A stretch of 64,000 nt of DNA from Pseudomonas citri (GCF_025336485.1 NZ_JAODAB010000011.1:1-64000), one strand, 5' to 3'. Positions 44,744 to 54,043 are shown, counted from the first letter of the stretch. Translations and numbers: made by a program. The notes: generated by a model not told the origin, from the sequence alone.

Positions 44744-45790
44744 TCAGACGGCGACGTCGCTCGACAGCAGGGCTTCGGCCATGCCGGTCATGATTGCGCG
44801 CCTGCCGGTGAAGGGTTCGCGACCGTGGACCGCGAGCATGTTGTCGATGAACAACACGTCGCCCTGTTGCCAGCTGAAGCGCACCAGTGAATCGAGGTAG
44901 GCCGCTCGCAGCGACTCCAGTACGTCGGGTTCGATCGGTTCGCCGTCGCCGTAAAAGGTGTTGGTGGGCAGGTCGAGGTCGGTGAAGTTGCTTTGCAGCG
45001 AATCGCGGATGGCCGGGGGCAGGGTGCTGATGTGGAAGAAGGTGGCGTGGTTGAACCAGACCTCTTCACCCGTGCGCGGATGGCGCACCACGGCAGGTCC
45101 GCGTTGGCGGGTGCGCAGGCGATTGTTGTCTTTCCATTCCACTTCGATGCCGACGCTGGCGCAGTAGCTTTCGACTTCGCTACGGTCTTCGGACTGGAAC
45201 ACGGACTGCCACGGCAGGCCGAAACCATCGCCGTAGTTGCGCACGTATAACACGCCTTTTTCCCGGAAGCGTGCTTCGATCTCCGGGCTGATGGCGGCCT
45301 TGACCGCACGGGTCGAGCCAATCGGGGTTTCGCCACCGGTTTCGGAGGGCACCTGGCAGTAGAAGAACAACCGCAGCGGGAAGCGCGGCGAATAGGAGTG
45401 CTCGTTGTGGGGGAAAATCATCTGGTCGGCCGGGTAGTCGGTCGAGGTGTAGATGTTGCCGCCGACCCGCGTACGGGGCGAGGCACGGAACATGTATTCC
45501 AGGGCACCGGGGGAGAGGGCGGCGATCACCTGGTCGAACTGCTCGACGGACGCCACGTTGAAGCCACGAAACAGCAGGGCACCGTATTGCAGCAGTTTCT
45601 TCTCCAGGCTCTCGCGTTCCCGGGCAGCCCAGGCGACCAGATCGACGCCGCTGACCGTCGGTTCGATCACCAGCGGCAGGGCGGAGTCCGGGCTGAGCAG
45701 GCGCTCGCTGACCAGTCGTTGTTCCGAGACGTTCATGGCTTTGCGACGCACGGCGCCGAGGGCGCGGGACGGTGGGGGCACGATAGACAT
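44744..45790 (-). CDS. Fe(II)/2-oxoglutarate beta-hydroxylase A (SyrP/TauD family)
   Basis: The ATG at 45790 is 17 bp after the FAAL-NRPS stop; the open frame extends farther but into that gene. The 348-residue protein has the jelly-roll markers of TauD/SyrP enzymes: GALLFRGFNV, the metal pair His-x-Glu in PHNEHSY, YVRNYG, TFYGDGEPI and the distal His/Arg in AVHGREPFTGRR. Retention of the acid argues for hydroxylation rather than halogenation. The gene stands between the starter C domain and the I-A(His)-T module, the same order as the fused hydroxylase before the I-A(Asp)-T module. The most likely substrate is therefore histidine tethered to the carrier of the 41602-44655 protein. Confidence 0.85.
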   Translation of the reverse strand: MSIVPPPSRALGAVRRKAMNVSEQRLVSERLLSPDSALPLVIEPTVSGVDLVAWAARERESLEKKLLQYGALLFRGFNVASVEQFDQVIAALSPGALEYMFRASPRTRVGGNIYTSTDYPADQMIFPHNEHSYSPRFPLRLFFYCQVPSETGGETPIGSTRAVKAAISPEIEARFREKGVLYVRNYGDGFGLPWQSVFQSEDRSEVESYCASVGIEVEWKDNNRLRTRQRGPAVVRHPRTGEEVWFNHATFFHISTLPPAIRDSLQSNFTDLDLPTNTFYGDGEPIEPDVLESLRAAYLDSLVRFSWQQGDVLFIDNMLAVHGREPFTGRRAIMTGMAEALLSSDVAV

Positions 45791-45807
45791 AACGGCATCC
45801 AACTCGG

Positions 45808-48800
45808 TTAAAGGGTCAATGAGCGACGTTTGGTTTGCAGCATCTGGCTGCGCCCGGCCAGCGCCCGGGCCTGTTGCCGCTCGCGCTGGAAGGCCTGGTC
45901 CCAGGCATCGAGACGCTCGGCCAACGCCGGCAACGGCTGGTCCAGCAGATGGCCGGTTTCCTCCAGCAGGCGCGTCCACAGGTGTTGCAGGCGCAAGGCG
46001 CGGTCCTGATCGAAGTATTCGCCGCGGTACTTGAGGGTCGCGTCGAGTCCTTCGGTGCCATGCACCAGGTCGAGCACCAGGTGGAAATCTCCCGGTGCCT
46101 GTGCCACTTCCAGGGCCTGCAAGTGCGCGCCGGCGATGGCGGTCGGTGTGACTCGGGAGGGTTGATAGTTGAGCTTCACCTGGAACAACGGCGAGTGGCC
46201 GGGCAGGCGCTGTGGCGCCAGGGCCGAGACCACCAGGTCGAAAGGCAGGCCCTGATGGGCATAGGCCAGGCGCGCCTCATCGCGAACGCGTTCGAGGAAG
46301 CCGGCCAGTGTGGGTTCGCCGTGCAGGTCGCAACGCAACGTCAGTTGGTTGACGAAGAAGCCAATCACATCGTTGTGCTCCGCCAGCGGCCGACCACTGA
46401 CGTCAGTGCCCAACAGGAATCGTTGTTGGCCGCCCAGTTGCTTGAGCACCAGTTGATAGCTGGCCAGCAACAGCATGAACAAGGTCATGCCGTGTTCGCG
46501 GGCCAGCGTCGAAAGTGGCTCGCAGAGGGCCTGGGACACCTTGAAGTCCAGGCTGTGTTCACCCGGGACCTGGCCGCTGCCGCCCAGTTCGAGGGTCTGT
46601 GGCAGGCCGGCCAGCTGCTCACGCCAGAAGTCCTGCTCGGTGGCGATCCGCTGTTCGCTCCAGTGCGCCGCTTCCCACTGGGCGAAGTCGAGGTACTGCA
46701 CCGGCCATTCAGCGCTTGCCGAGCCGGCCAGTTCCGCCAGCAGCACTTGCGCCGAGCGACCGTCAAAAGCGATGTGGTGCACGGTCAGCAACAGATCGTG
46801 TTGCTGGTCCGTTTGACTCAGCAACTGCGCCCGCAGCAGGGGGCCGTTGACCAGATCCACCGGCGTCGCGTGTTCGCTCGCCAGGCAGTCGCGCAGCGCT
46901 TGCTGTTCGGTCTGTCCGTGCCAGTTCAACGGCACCGGTGTGGCGGGGAGAACCTGTTGCTGCGGGCCGTCCACACCGTCGCGATAGACCGTGCGCAGCA
47001 CGCTGTGACGGTTGACGAGGCTGTTCAAGCGCTCGGCCAACCCCTCGACGTCCAATGGACCTTGCAGGCGCAGGTGCAGCACCAGGTTGTGGCGGGTGTC
47101 GTCCGGGTTCAACTGGCGCAGGAACCACAGCCGGCGTTGTGCGAAGGACTGGCGGGTTTCGCTGCCGTCCGTACGTTCGACCGAAGGGCTGACCGCGGTA
47201 GACGGCGCACTGAGGAACGCCAGCAGGTCTTGCGCCCATTGCGCCAGGGTTTGCTCACCGAACAGGCTCTGAGTGTCGAGGTTCCAGCCCAGATCCCTGT
47301 GCAGGCGAGCGGCAAAATCGGCGACGCCGATGGAGTCCAGGCCTTGGCCGATCAGACTCCGTTCGAAGTCTGGGATCAGGTACGGGTTCACCCCATGCAA
47401 GGTCTGCCGGAGCCATTGCCGGCAAGCAGCCTGGGCGTCTTGCGCCGAAGTCTGCACAAGATTCTTGAGCTGGCCGAGGTCAAGGGCTTCGCCGCTGGAG
47501 ACGAGCTGTCCACCGCTCTGGGCGATGATGCTAAGCGTCCCCGCCGCCAGTTGCTTGCGGGCGCCTTGGCGGGCGATCTTGCCGCTGGTGGTCATCGGGA
47601 TGGTGCCGGCTTCCACCAGCACGATCTGGTCGATGCCACAGTCGGCGGCTTCGCGCACGGCGTTTTGCATCGAGGCAAACAGCGCCGGGTGCCGCGCCGG
47701 GTCGATGAACTTGCGTTGCGGCTCGGCGACGATCACCAGCTTCTCCCGGCCCAGGGCCGGGTCCATCTCCGAGAACGCCGCGATGCGCCCGGTGCGGATA
47801 CCCGGTTCGGCGTCGGTGATGGCGAATTCGATATCGTGGGGGTACAGGTTGCGGCCGTTGAGGATCAGCAGGTCCTTGAGTCGCCCGCAGATCACCACCT
47901 GACCTTCGTGCATGAAGCCCAGATCGCCGGAGCGCAGGTAGTGGTCGGTCGAGCCGACAATGCGCGCTTCAAAGGCTTCGCGGGTGGCCTCGGGGTTTTT
48001 CCAATAGGATTCGGCGTTGCTCGGCCCCTTGAGCCAGACTTCACCGATGCGATCGGCGGCGCAGCGTTCATGGGTTTGCGGGTCGACGATGGCGATGCTG
48101 TGCAACGCCTGGGGGAAGCCACAGGCGACGAATTCGACGGCGGCGGCATCGGCGGCCGCCAGGGCCACGCGGCCGGTTTCCAGCACCGCTTTGTCCAGGC
48201 GCAGCACCACTGGCAATGCATCTTCCGGCGTAGCGCTGACACACAACGTTGCTTCGGCCTGGCCGTAACCGGGGCTGATCGCCAACGGATTGAGGCCGCA
48301 GGCGGCAAAGCGCTGGGCGAAGGTTTCCAGGGTGCCCGGGTGGATCGGCTCGGCGCCGTTGATGGCGTGTTTCCAGGCGCTCAGGTCCAGTTGGGCGATC
48401 AGGTTGTCGCTGACCACCCGGTTGCACAGGGCGTAGGCGAAATTGGGGGCGAAACTGGCAGTGGCGCGGTAACGGCTCAACGCCTGCAGCCAGGTCGACG
48501 GTGCGTTGACGAAGGTCTGCGAAGCCATCAGGTAGCAGGGCATGCCGCTGTAGATCGGCGCCAGCAGGCCACCGATCAGGCCCATGTCGTGGTACAGCGG
48601 CAGCCAGTTGACCATGGCGCCGTGCTCATCGAAGCCGTAGGCCTGGCGCATCAGCTCGACGTTGGCGATCAGGTTGCGCTGACGCACCTCGACACCTTTG
48701 GGCGAACCGGTGGAGCCGGAGGTGTATTGCAGGAAGGCCACGGTCGAACCGTCGATGGCCGGGCGTTGCCATTGGCTGGCCGGTGGTGTGCCCAGGTGCT

Positions 48801-49218
48801 GGACGGTGAGCACGTCGACGCGGCCCTCCACCAGTTCCAGCAAGCTTTCGCAATGATCCGCCGGAGCGAGAATCAGTGCCGGCTCAGCATCCACCACCAC
48901 ATTGCGCACGCGTTCAAGGTGCCGTGGTTTGCGCGACGGTGGTGGAAACAACGGCACGGCGATCATGCCGGCATACAGGCAGGCGCAGAACGCCCGGGCG
49001 TAGTCGAGGCTGCTGGGCAGCATCAACAGCACACGATCGCCCGGCGCATAGCGCGATTGCAGCGCGGCCGCCAGGGATTGGGACTGCTCATGCAATTGGG
49101 AGAAGGTCAGGGTTTCGCCGATCGCTACGCCGTCCGGCAAAAAGTGCAGGGCGGCACGTTCTGGAAAGCGCCGGGCATTGGTTTCCAGCACTTCGATCCA
49201 CTGTTTGAATGAAGACAT
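45808..49218 (-). CDS. Starter protein: fatty acyl-AMP ligase-ACP-condensation
   Basis: The ATG at 49218 (MSSFKQWIEV) is 7 bp after the preceding stop; an in-frame ATG at 49257 would overlap that gene. The 1136-residue protein has a fatty acyl-AMP ligase (about 1-565) with VPLFPPPSRK typical of FAALs, YTSGSTGSPKG (165-175), GYGQAEATL and GRLKDLLILNGRN. An acyl carrier domain has Ser629 in GLDSIG. A condensation domain (about 688-1110) has HHIAFDG (814-820). It activates a fatty acid, loads it on the ACP, and its C domain can acylate the first amino acid held on the I-A(His)-T protein. Acyl chain length cannot be read from sequence; octanoate is known in the corrugatin family. Confidence 0.88.
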   Translation of the reverse strand: MSSFKQWIEVLETNARRFPERAALHFLPDGVAIGETLTFSQLHEQSQSLAAALQSRYAPGDRVLLMLPSSLDYARAFCACLYAGMIAVPLFPPPSRKPRHLERVRNVVVDAEPALILAPADHCESLLELVEGRVDVLTVQHLGTPPASQWQRPAIDGSTVAFLQYTSGSTGSPKGVEVRQRNLIANVELMRQAYGFDEHGAMVNWLPLYHDMGLIGGLLAPIYSGMPCYLMASQTFVNAPSTWLQALSRYRATASFAPNFAYALCNRVVSDNLIAQLDLSAWKHAINGAEPIHPGTLETFAQRFAACGLNPLAISPGYGQAEATLCVSATPEDALPVVLRLDKAVLETGRVALAAADAAAVEFVACGFPQALHSIAIVDPQTHERCAADRIGEVWLKGPSNAESYWKNPEATREAFEARIVGSTDHYLRSGDLGFMHEGQVVICGRLKDLLILNGRNLYPHDIEFAITDAEPGIRTGRIAAFSEMDPALGREKLVIVAEPQRKFIDPARHPALFASMQNAVREAADCGIDQIVLVEAGTIPMTTSGKIARQGARKQLAAGTLSIIAQSGGQLVSSGEALDLGQLKNLVQTSAQDAQAACRQWLRQTLHGVNPYLIPDFERSLIGQGLDSIGVADFAARLHRDLGWNLDTQSLFGEQTLAQWAQDLLAFLSAPSTAVSPSVERTDGSETRQSFAQRRLWFLRQLNPDDTRHNLVLHLRLQGPLDVEGLAERLNSLVNRHSVLRTVYRDGVDGPQQQVLPATPVPLNWHGQTEQQALRDCLASEHATPVDLVNGPLLRAQLLSQTDQQHDLLLTVHHIAFDGRSAQVLLAELAGSASAEWPVQYLDFAQWEAAHWSEQRIATEQDFWREQLAGLPQTLELGGSGQVPGEHSLDFKVSQALCEPLSTLAREHGMTLFMLLLASYQLVLKQLGGQQRFLLGTDVSGRPLAEHNDVIGFFVNQLTLRCDLHGEPTLAGFLERVRDEARLAYAHQGLPFDLVVSALAPQRLPGHSPLFQVKLNYQPSRVTPTAIAGAHLQALEVAQAPGDFHLVLDLVHGTEGLDATLKYRGEYFDQDRALRLQHLWTRLLEETGHLLDQPLPALAERLDAWDQAFQRERQQARALAGRSQMLQTKRRSLTL

Positions 49219-49225
49219 TTGCAAT

Positions 49226-50203
49226 TCACGCCATGGCCACGATGACCTTGCGATCACCGGTGTAAGGATTGCGACCGTGTGCGACCAGTCGGTTGTCGAG
49301 CATCAGCACATCGCCGGGTTGCCAGGGGAAGCTGATGGCGGTCTGGCGATAGACCTCGCGCACGCTGTCGAGCATTTCGTCGGGGATGGCCGAGCCATCG
49401 CCGAAATACACATGGCGCGGCAGGTTCTCTTCACCCACGGCGGCCAGCAGGCTGGCGCGTACGCTCGGTTCGATGGCTGACACATGGAACAGGTGGGCCT
49501 GGTTGAACCAGACCCACTCGCCGGTCTCGGGATGCTGTTGCACCGCCGCGCAACGCTGGCGGGTGCGCAGGTCGCCATCGGCTTTCCATTCCCACTCGAT
49601 GTCGTTGTCCTGGCAGTAGCGCTCAACCTGGGCACGGTCCTGGGTGTTGAAGACTTTTTGCCAGGGCAGGTCCAGGGCGCCGCTGTAGTTGCGCACATAA
49701 AGCAGCTCGCGGCTGGCGAACAGCTCGCGGATCTCGGCCGGCATGCGCTGGTAGATCAGACGGCTGTCGGCAATCGGCGTCTCGCCACCGGTTTCACTGG
49801 CCTTGATGCAGTGGAACCAGATGCGCGAAGGCCAGGGCCGAGTGTAGGCCTGCTCGTTGTGCAGGGGGATGAACTGATGGGCGGGGTATTCCGTGGAGCT
49901 ATAGACCCCGGCGAAGACTTTGCTGCGCGGCGTGGAGCCGAATTCATAGCTGGCCAGCGGCGCGCCGAAGCTGGCGGCGAAGCGCTTGAAGTCGATGGGG
50001 GTGGCGACGCTGAACCCGCGAAACAATACGCCGCCAATGGTGGTCAGCACCTGGGGCAGGCTGTCGCGAAGCGAGGCGTCCAGATCGTGAATCGACTGTC
50101 CGGGCGTCGCCTGTACCAGCAGGGGTAACGACGGTTCACCGCCATTCGTAGAGATCATTGAAAGAGGCTCGGAACGCCCATTCAGGTGCTCGATTGAGGT
50201 CAT
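49226..50203 (-). CDS. Fe(II)/2-oxoglutarate beta-hydroxylase B (SyrP/TauD family)
   Basis: This is the first gene of the biosynthetic operon. The ATG at 50203 has AGAGGA nine bases upstream; the frame continues upstream but without a better site. The 325-residue enzyme shows GVLFRGFSV, the His-x-Glu pair in LHNEQAY, YVRNYSG, HVYFGDGSAI and distal VAHGRNPYTGDRK. Relatives hydroxylate amino acids bound to carrier proteins, commonly aspartate. The other two hydroxylases in the locus are each placed beside an interface-type module, leaving the Asp module at the front of the 17305-27510 protein for this one. That assignment is by elimination. Confidence 0.83.
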   Translation of the reverse strand: MTSIEHLNGRSEPLSMISTNGGEPSLPLLVQATPGQSIHDLDASLRDSLPQVLTTIGGVLFRGFSVATPIDFKRFAASFGAPLASYEFGSTPRSKVFAGVYSSTEYPAHQFIPLHNEQAYTRPWPSRIWFHCIKASETGGETPIADSRLIYQRMPAEIRELFASRELLYVRNYSGALDLPWQKVFNTQDRAQVERYCQDNDIEWEWKADGDLRTRQRCAAVQQHPETGEWVWFNQAHLFHVSAIEPSVRASLLAAVGEENLPRHVYFGDGSAIPDEMLDSVREVYRQTAISFPWQPGDVLMLDNRLVAHGRNPYTGDRKVIVAMA

Positions 50204-50314
50204 CCTTGTACATCCTCTTTTATCTTTTTCGACCGGACATAAGTCCTTGAAAGCAGCGCAGTAGGCGCCTTTGTAGGACATGTCTGTAAGGCATTGGATT
50301 TAATACAGGATGAC

Positions 50315-50344
50315 ATACTAGGTACAAATGAGATGGATTATCAA
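50315..50344 (-). promoter_or_regulatory. Candidate sigma-70 promoter of the siderophore biosynthesis operon
   Basis: On the minus strand TTGATA (50344-50339) and TAGTAT (50320-50315) are 18 bp apart, matching five and four of six consensus bases. The predicted start near 50308 leaves a leader of about 100 bases before hydroxylase B. The -35 end overlaps the Fur-box-like site. No PvdS-type TAAAT...CGT element was found. Confidence 0.55.
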
Positions 50345-50348
50345 TACT
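50330..50348. promoter_or_regulatory. Fur-box-like operator in the divergent control region
   Basis: GAGATGGATTATCAATACT agrees with the 19-bp Fur consensus at 12 of 19 positions and covers the -35 region of the minus-strand promoter. It lies between the biosynthetic operon and the receptor gene, so iron-loaded Fur could repress both. Confidence 0.5.
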
Positions 50349-50452
50349 ATTTATTTAATTTTTTTTTTGGATTAGACTCCGCCCCGCTAGCGCCAAACAG
50401 CCTTTGGCCAGCTCGAAAAAAACCAAAAATATCTGTCGCAGGGGTGCGGGGC

Positions 50453-52513
50453 GTGAACTTCAAAAAGAACACAATTGCGTTGGCTGTAGGGTCGGCCATA
50501 GGCCTGAGCAACGGCGCTTGGGCGGCCGAAGAAGCCGGCAAGATAGAGATCGCTCCAATCACCGTAACCGGTGAAAAGATCGACCGCAGCCTCGAGAAAA
50601 CCCAGTCCAGCGTCGTGGTCGTCACCGACAAAAATCTGCGTGAACACGGCGACAAGGACCTGGTGGATGTGTTTGCGCGTACACCGGGTGTCTATAGCCA
50701 GGCCGGCAATGAAACCTGGGGTATTCGTGGCGTGCCGGTGTCGGGTTTTGATGACCAGGGGCCGGCGACTCTCAACGGTGCGGTATCAGTGTATGTCGAC
50801 GGTGCCGTGCAGCCCAACCGTGCACTGACTCTCAGCCCGGTCCCGCTCTGGGATGCCGAGCAGGTCGAGGTTTTCCTTGGTCCGCAATCCACTACCCAGG
50901 GCCGTAACTCCCTGGCCGGTGCGGTGGTTATCCAGACCAAAAAACCAACCTTCGAACCGAGCTTCTCGGCGCAGACCAGTGTGGGCAACTACGGTGAGCA
51001 CGGTGCGGCCGTGGCGGGTGGCGGGGCCATCGTGGATGATAAGATCGCCGGGCGTATCGCCGTGGACTATGGCGAAGGTGACGGTTACATCCGCAACACC
51101 ACGCTCAACGACGACGCCAACCCGCGTCGTACCAGCAACACCCGTGGCAAGCTATTGATCCTGCCCAATGACGACACCGATGTCCTGCTGACCTACGCCC
51201 ACAGCGAACACCGCCAGGGCGACCGCTCGACCATGCGCGTCAATGGCAAGCCGAGCTACTACGACATCGCGTCCAACACCAAGGCCTTCGACAACCTCAA
51301 GCAGGACACCCTGAGCGCCAAGGTGGACTATCGCCTGAACGATGCCTGGTCGCTGACAAGCATGACCGCCAATACCAGTACGGACTACAGCAACCGTCTG
51401 GACTTTGACCAGACAGCCGTGGACGACCAAGTCGTTTTGCGTAAACAGGATGGCAACCTGTTCAGTCAGGAGCTACGTTTGAATTACGCGTCTGACACCG
51501 TCAAGAGTTTCATTGGTGCCTACTATGGGCATAACACCAACGACTTCCATGACCGCTTGTTGTTCGATGGTGCGTTGTTCGGCACGGTCAAGGGCGATAC
51601 CACTATCGAGAACAAGGCGGTGTTCGGTGAAGTCAACTGGACGTTCGCACCGCGTTGGACCTTGATCACCGGGCTGCGTTATGACCACGAGACGAACGAT
51701 ACCGACGTCGAGCAGGATGATTTCTCCGAGCCGGCCAAAGTCAGCAAGTCGTTTGATGCCGTGCTGCCGAAACTCGGCATAGATTATGAACTGGCCACCG
51801 ACCAATACCTCGGTTTCATGGTGCAGAAGGGCTATCGCGGTGGCGGCGTCAACCTGCGCTCCGGTAGCGGTCACCAGGCCTACGACCCGGAATACACCAC
51901 CAACTACGAGCTGTCCTATCGCGGTTCTTTCTTCGACAAAACTCTGCGTACACGCGCCAACCTGTACTACACGGATTGGAAAGACCAGCAAGTCAGCTTG
52001 CGGCAGAGCGGTAGCGCAGTCATCGATGTCTTCAACGCCGGTCGCAGTGACATCAAGGGTCTGGAAGTCTTCGTAGAGAAAGACATCTCCGAGCAATTGA
52101 CCTTGAACGTCGGTGGCGCTGTTACCGATAGCAAGTACAAGGATTTTGTCACCGGTAGCGGCCAGGACATGAGCGGCGAATCGTTCATCGGATCGCCTAA
52201 ATACAAAGTGTCCGTGGGTGGTGTATATCGTTTCGACGACCGCCTGATCTTCGGTACTGACGTTATCTACCAGAGCACCGCACCGTCGGAATATGAGTTC
52301 GATGCCAACAACAAGGTCACCGGTGAGCGTCGCAGCGACAACTACGTACTGGTGAATTTCAACACCGAGTACAAGGTCACCAAGAACGTCGCCGTGTCCG
52401 CCTACGTGAAAAACGCGTTCGACAAGGAATACGTCACCAACAACCGCAGCGACGACATCATCGACGTCGGCGCACCGCGTACGTTGGGCATGATCCTGCG
52501 CTACGACATGTAA
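50453..52513 (+). CDS. TonB-dependent outer-membrane siderophore receptor
   Basis: The GTG at 50453 opens a 686-residue protein with a clean signal peptide (NFKKNTIALAVGSAIGLSNGAWA, cleavage near residue 24). The frame is open for 53 codons upstream, but that stretch is AT-rich control DNA containing the operator. The mature N-terminus holds a TonB-box-like ITVTGE, followed by a plug domain (VFARTPGVYSQAG, VEVFLGPQSTTQGRNSLAGAVVI) and a beta-barrel. There is no N-terminal signalling domain, in keeping with the absence of sigma/anti-sigma genes. The last residues are RYDM rather than ending in an aromatic residue. Divergent placement makes it the likely receptor for the ferric lipopeptide. Confidence 0.88.
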   Translation: MNFKKNTIALAVGSAIGLSNGAWAAEEAGKIEIAPITVTGEKIDRSLEKTQSSVVVVTDKNLREHGDKDLVDVFARTPGVYSQAGNETWGIRGVPVSGFDDQGPATLNGAVSVYVDGAVQPNRALTLSPVPLWDAEQVEVFLGPQSTTQGRNSLAGAVVIQTKKPTFEPSFSAQTSVGNYGEHGAAVAGGGAIVDDKIAGRIAVDYGEGDGYIRNTTLNDDANPRRTSNTRGKLLILPNDDTDVLLTYAHSEHRQGDRSTMRVNGKPSYYDIASNTKAFDNLKQDTLSAKVDYRLNDAWSLTSMTANTSTDYSNRLDFDQTAVDDQVVLRKQDGNLFSQELRLNYASDTVKSFIGAYYGHNTNDFHDRLLFDGALFGTVKGDTTIENKAVFGEVNWTFAPRWTLITGLRYDHETNDTDVEQDDFSEPAKVSKSFDAVLPKLGIDYELATDQYLGFMVQKGYRGGGVNLRSGSGHQAYDPEYTTNYELSYRGSFFDKTLRTRANLYYTDWKDQQVSLRQSGSAVIDVFNAGRSDIKGLEVFVEKDISEQLTLNVGGAVTDSKYKDFVTGSGQDMSGESFIGSPKYKVSVGGVYRFDDRLIFGTDVIYQSTAPSEYEFDANNKVTGERRSDNYVLVNFNTEYKVTKNVAVSAYVKNAFDKEYVTNNRSDDIIDVGAPRTLGMILRYDM

Positions 52514-52519
52514 GCCCAT

Positions 52520-52548
52520 GGGTGCGGGAAGGCAATCTTCCCGCGCCC
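52520..52548 (+). terminator. Hairpin after the receptor gene
   Basis: GGGTGCGGGAAG pairs with CTTCCCGCGCCC (one G-T/G mismatch area) around a short GCAAT loop, seven bases after the stop. It may end or attenuate transcription before the aminotransferase gene. Only a weak T-rich stretch follows, so partial readthrough is possible. Confidence 0.55.
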
Positions 52549-52621
52549 GGTTTGCAGCGTCACGGATGTTTGTTTTCAGGCTGTTGTTCCCTTCCAAAAC
52601 CCAGCCTCCATGGAGGAAATC

Positions 52622-54043
52622 ATGAACGCTTTTTCGAATGCCACGACGGGTGGCGCGCCACAGCTACGCCTGTTGCATACCGGTCTGTCGAGCCCTTACT
52701 GCCTGGACCCGACGCCGTTGCTGGAGCGTCAGCAACAGCAGGAATCCAACGCCCGCAGTTATCCGCGACGCATTCCCCTGGTGCTCGAACGGGCCCACGG
52801 CATCTATGTGCAGGACAGCCGGGGGCAGGTGTTCGTCGACTGCCTGGCGGGCGCCGGGACCCTGGCGCTGGGGCACAATCACCCGGTGATCATCGAAGCC
52901 ATCACCCAGGTCATGGCGGCCGGCCTACCGATGCATACCCTGGATCTCATGACCCCCGTTAAAGACGCCTTCGTCCAGGAGATCTTCGCGTGCCTGCCCA
53001 GCGAGTTCGCGCGCAATGCCCGCATCCAGTTCTGCGGCCCGAGCGGCGCCGATGCGGTGGAAGCCGCGCTCAAACTGACCCGCACGGCCACCGGACGGCA
53101 CTCGGTGCTGGCGTTTGAAGGGGCCTATCACGGGATGACGTTGGGGACGCTGTCCATCAGCGGCAACCTGTCGCCGAAAAATGCCCTGGGCGCGTTGCTG
53201 CCGGGTGTGCAACGCCTGCCGTACCCCCATGATTTCCGTTGCCCGTTCGGGGTGGCCGGGGAGCAGGGCGTGACGTTGAACGTGCGTTATCTCGAGCATC
53301 TGCTCAATGACCCGGAAAGCGGTGTGACCGCTCCGGCGGCCATGATTCTGGAGCCGATCCAGGGGGAGGGCGGGGTGATCGCCGCGCCGGACCGCTGGCT
53401 GCAGGAACTGCGCCGCTTGACCCAGGCCCACGGCATTCCGCTGATCGTCGATGAAATCCAGTGCGGTATCGCCCGCAGCGGTCGGATGTTCGGCTTCGAG
53501 CATTCGGGCATCACGCCGGATGTCATCACGTTGTCCAAGGCCATCGGTGGCGGCTTGCCGCTGGCGGTGATGGTCTACAACGATTCGCTGGACACCTGGC
53601 AACCGGGGGCTCACGCCGGCACGTTCCGCGGCAATCAACTGGCCATGGCGGCCGGTACCGCGACCTTGCGTTTCATCCGCAATGAAGGCCTGGTTGCCCA
53701 TGCCGAAACCGTTGGCGCGCATCTGCGCAAACAGTTGCAGGCGCTGCAAAGCGAGTTCGCCTGGATCGGCGATGTGCGCGGGCGGGGTCTGATGCTCGGC
53801 ATGGAAGTCGTCGACCCGCAAGGCGTCCTCGACGTACAAGGCCATCCACCGGTTGACACCGCGCGGGCCAAGGCCTTCCAGCAGGCGTGCCTCAAGCACG
53901 GCCTGATCGTCGAGCTGGGTGGTCGCCATGGGGCGACGGTGCGCTTCCTGCCGCCGCTGATCATCACCGAACAAGACATCGATTTCGTCGCGCAAATCCT
54001 GTTCCGGGCGGCCTGGGCCGTCAACGAGCAGCCCGTACGTTAA
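52622..54043 (+). CDS. Diaminobutyrate-2-oxoglutarate aminotransferase (PvdH/Dat-like)
   Basis: A strong GGAGG five bases before ATG 52622 fixes the start; an ATG at 52610 overlaps this site. The 473-residue class III PLP enzyme has the LERAHGIYVQDSRG entrance motif, GPSGADAVEAALKL, EGAYHGMTLG, the cofactor aspartate in LIVDEIQCGIARSGRMF and the Schiff-base lysine K306 (LSKAIGGG). PvdH-type enzymes turn aspartate semialdehyde and glutamate into 2,4-diaminobutyrate. Two adenylation domains in the cluster carry Dab codes, so this gene most probably supplies that building block. Confidence 0.9.
   Translation: MNAFSNATTGGAPQLRLLHTGLSSPYCLDPTPLLERQQQQESNARSYPRRIPLVLERAHGIYVQDSRGQVFVDCLAGAGTLALGHNHPVIIEAITQVMAAGLPMHTLDLMTPVKDAFVQEIFACLPSEFARNARIQFCGPSGADAVEAALKLTRTATGRHSVLAFEGAYHGMTLGTLSISGNLSPKNALGALLPGVQRLPYPHDFRCPFGVAGEQGVTLNVRYLEHLLNDPESGVTAPAAMILEPIQGEGGVIAAPDRWLQELRRLTQAHGIPLIVDEIQCGIARSGRMFGFEHSGITPDVITLSKAIGGGLPLAVMVYNDSLDTWQPGAHAGTFRGNQLAMAAGTATLRFIRNEGLVAHAETVGAHLRKQLQALQSEFAWIGDVRGRGLMLGMEVVDPQGVLDVQGHPPVDTARAKAFQQACLKHGLIVELGGRHGATVRFLPPLIITEQDIDFVAQILFRAAWAVNEQPVR

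Noticed and set aside
45835..49212. 1125-codon plus-strand open frame opposite the FAAL-NRPS gene
   Set aside because: Its length reflects codon bias of the real minus-strand gene; the FAAL, ACP and C motifs all lie on the minus strand.
44744..50203. SyrB2-like non-haem halogenases
   Set aside because: All three enzymes keep the acidic ligand (His-x-Glu in HNE), which halogenases replace with Ala or Gly.
50204..50340. PvdS-type iron-starvation promoter box
   Set aside because: A TAAAT is present on the minus strand near 50300 but no CGT occurs at 16-17 bp, and a normal sigma-70 promoter fits better.
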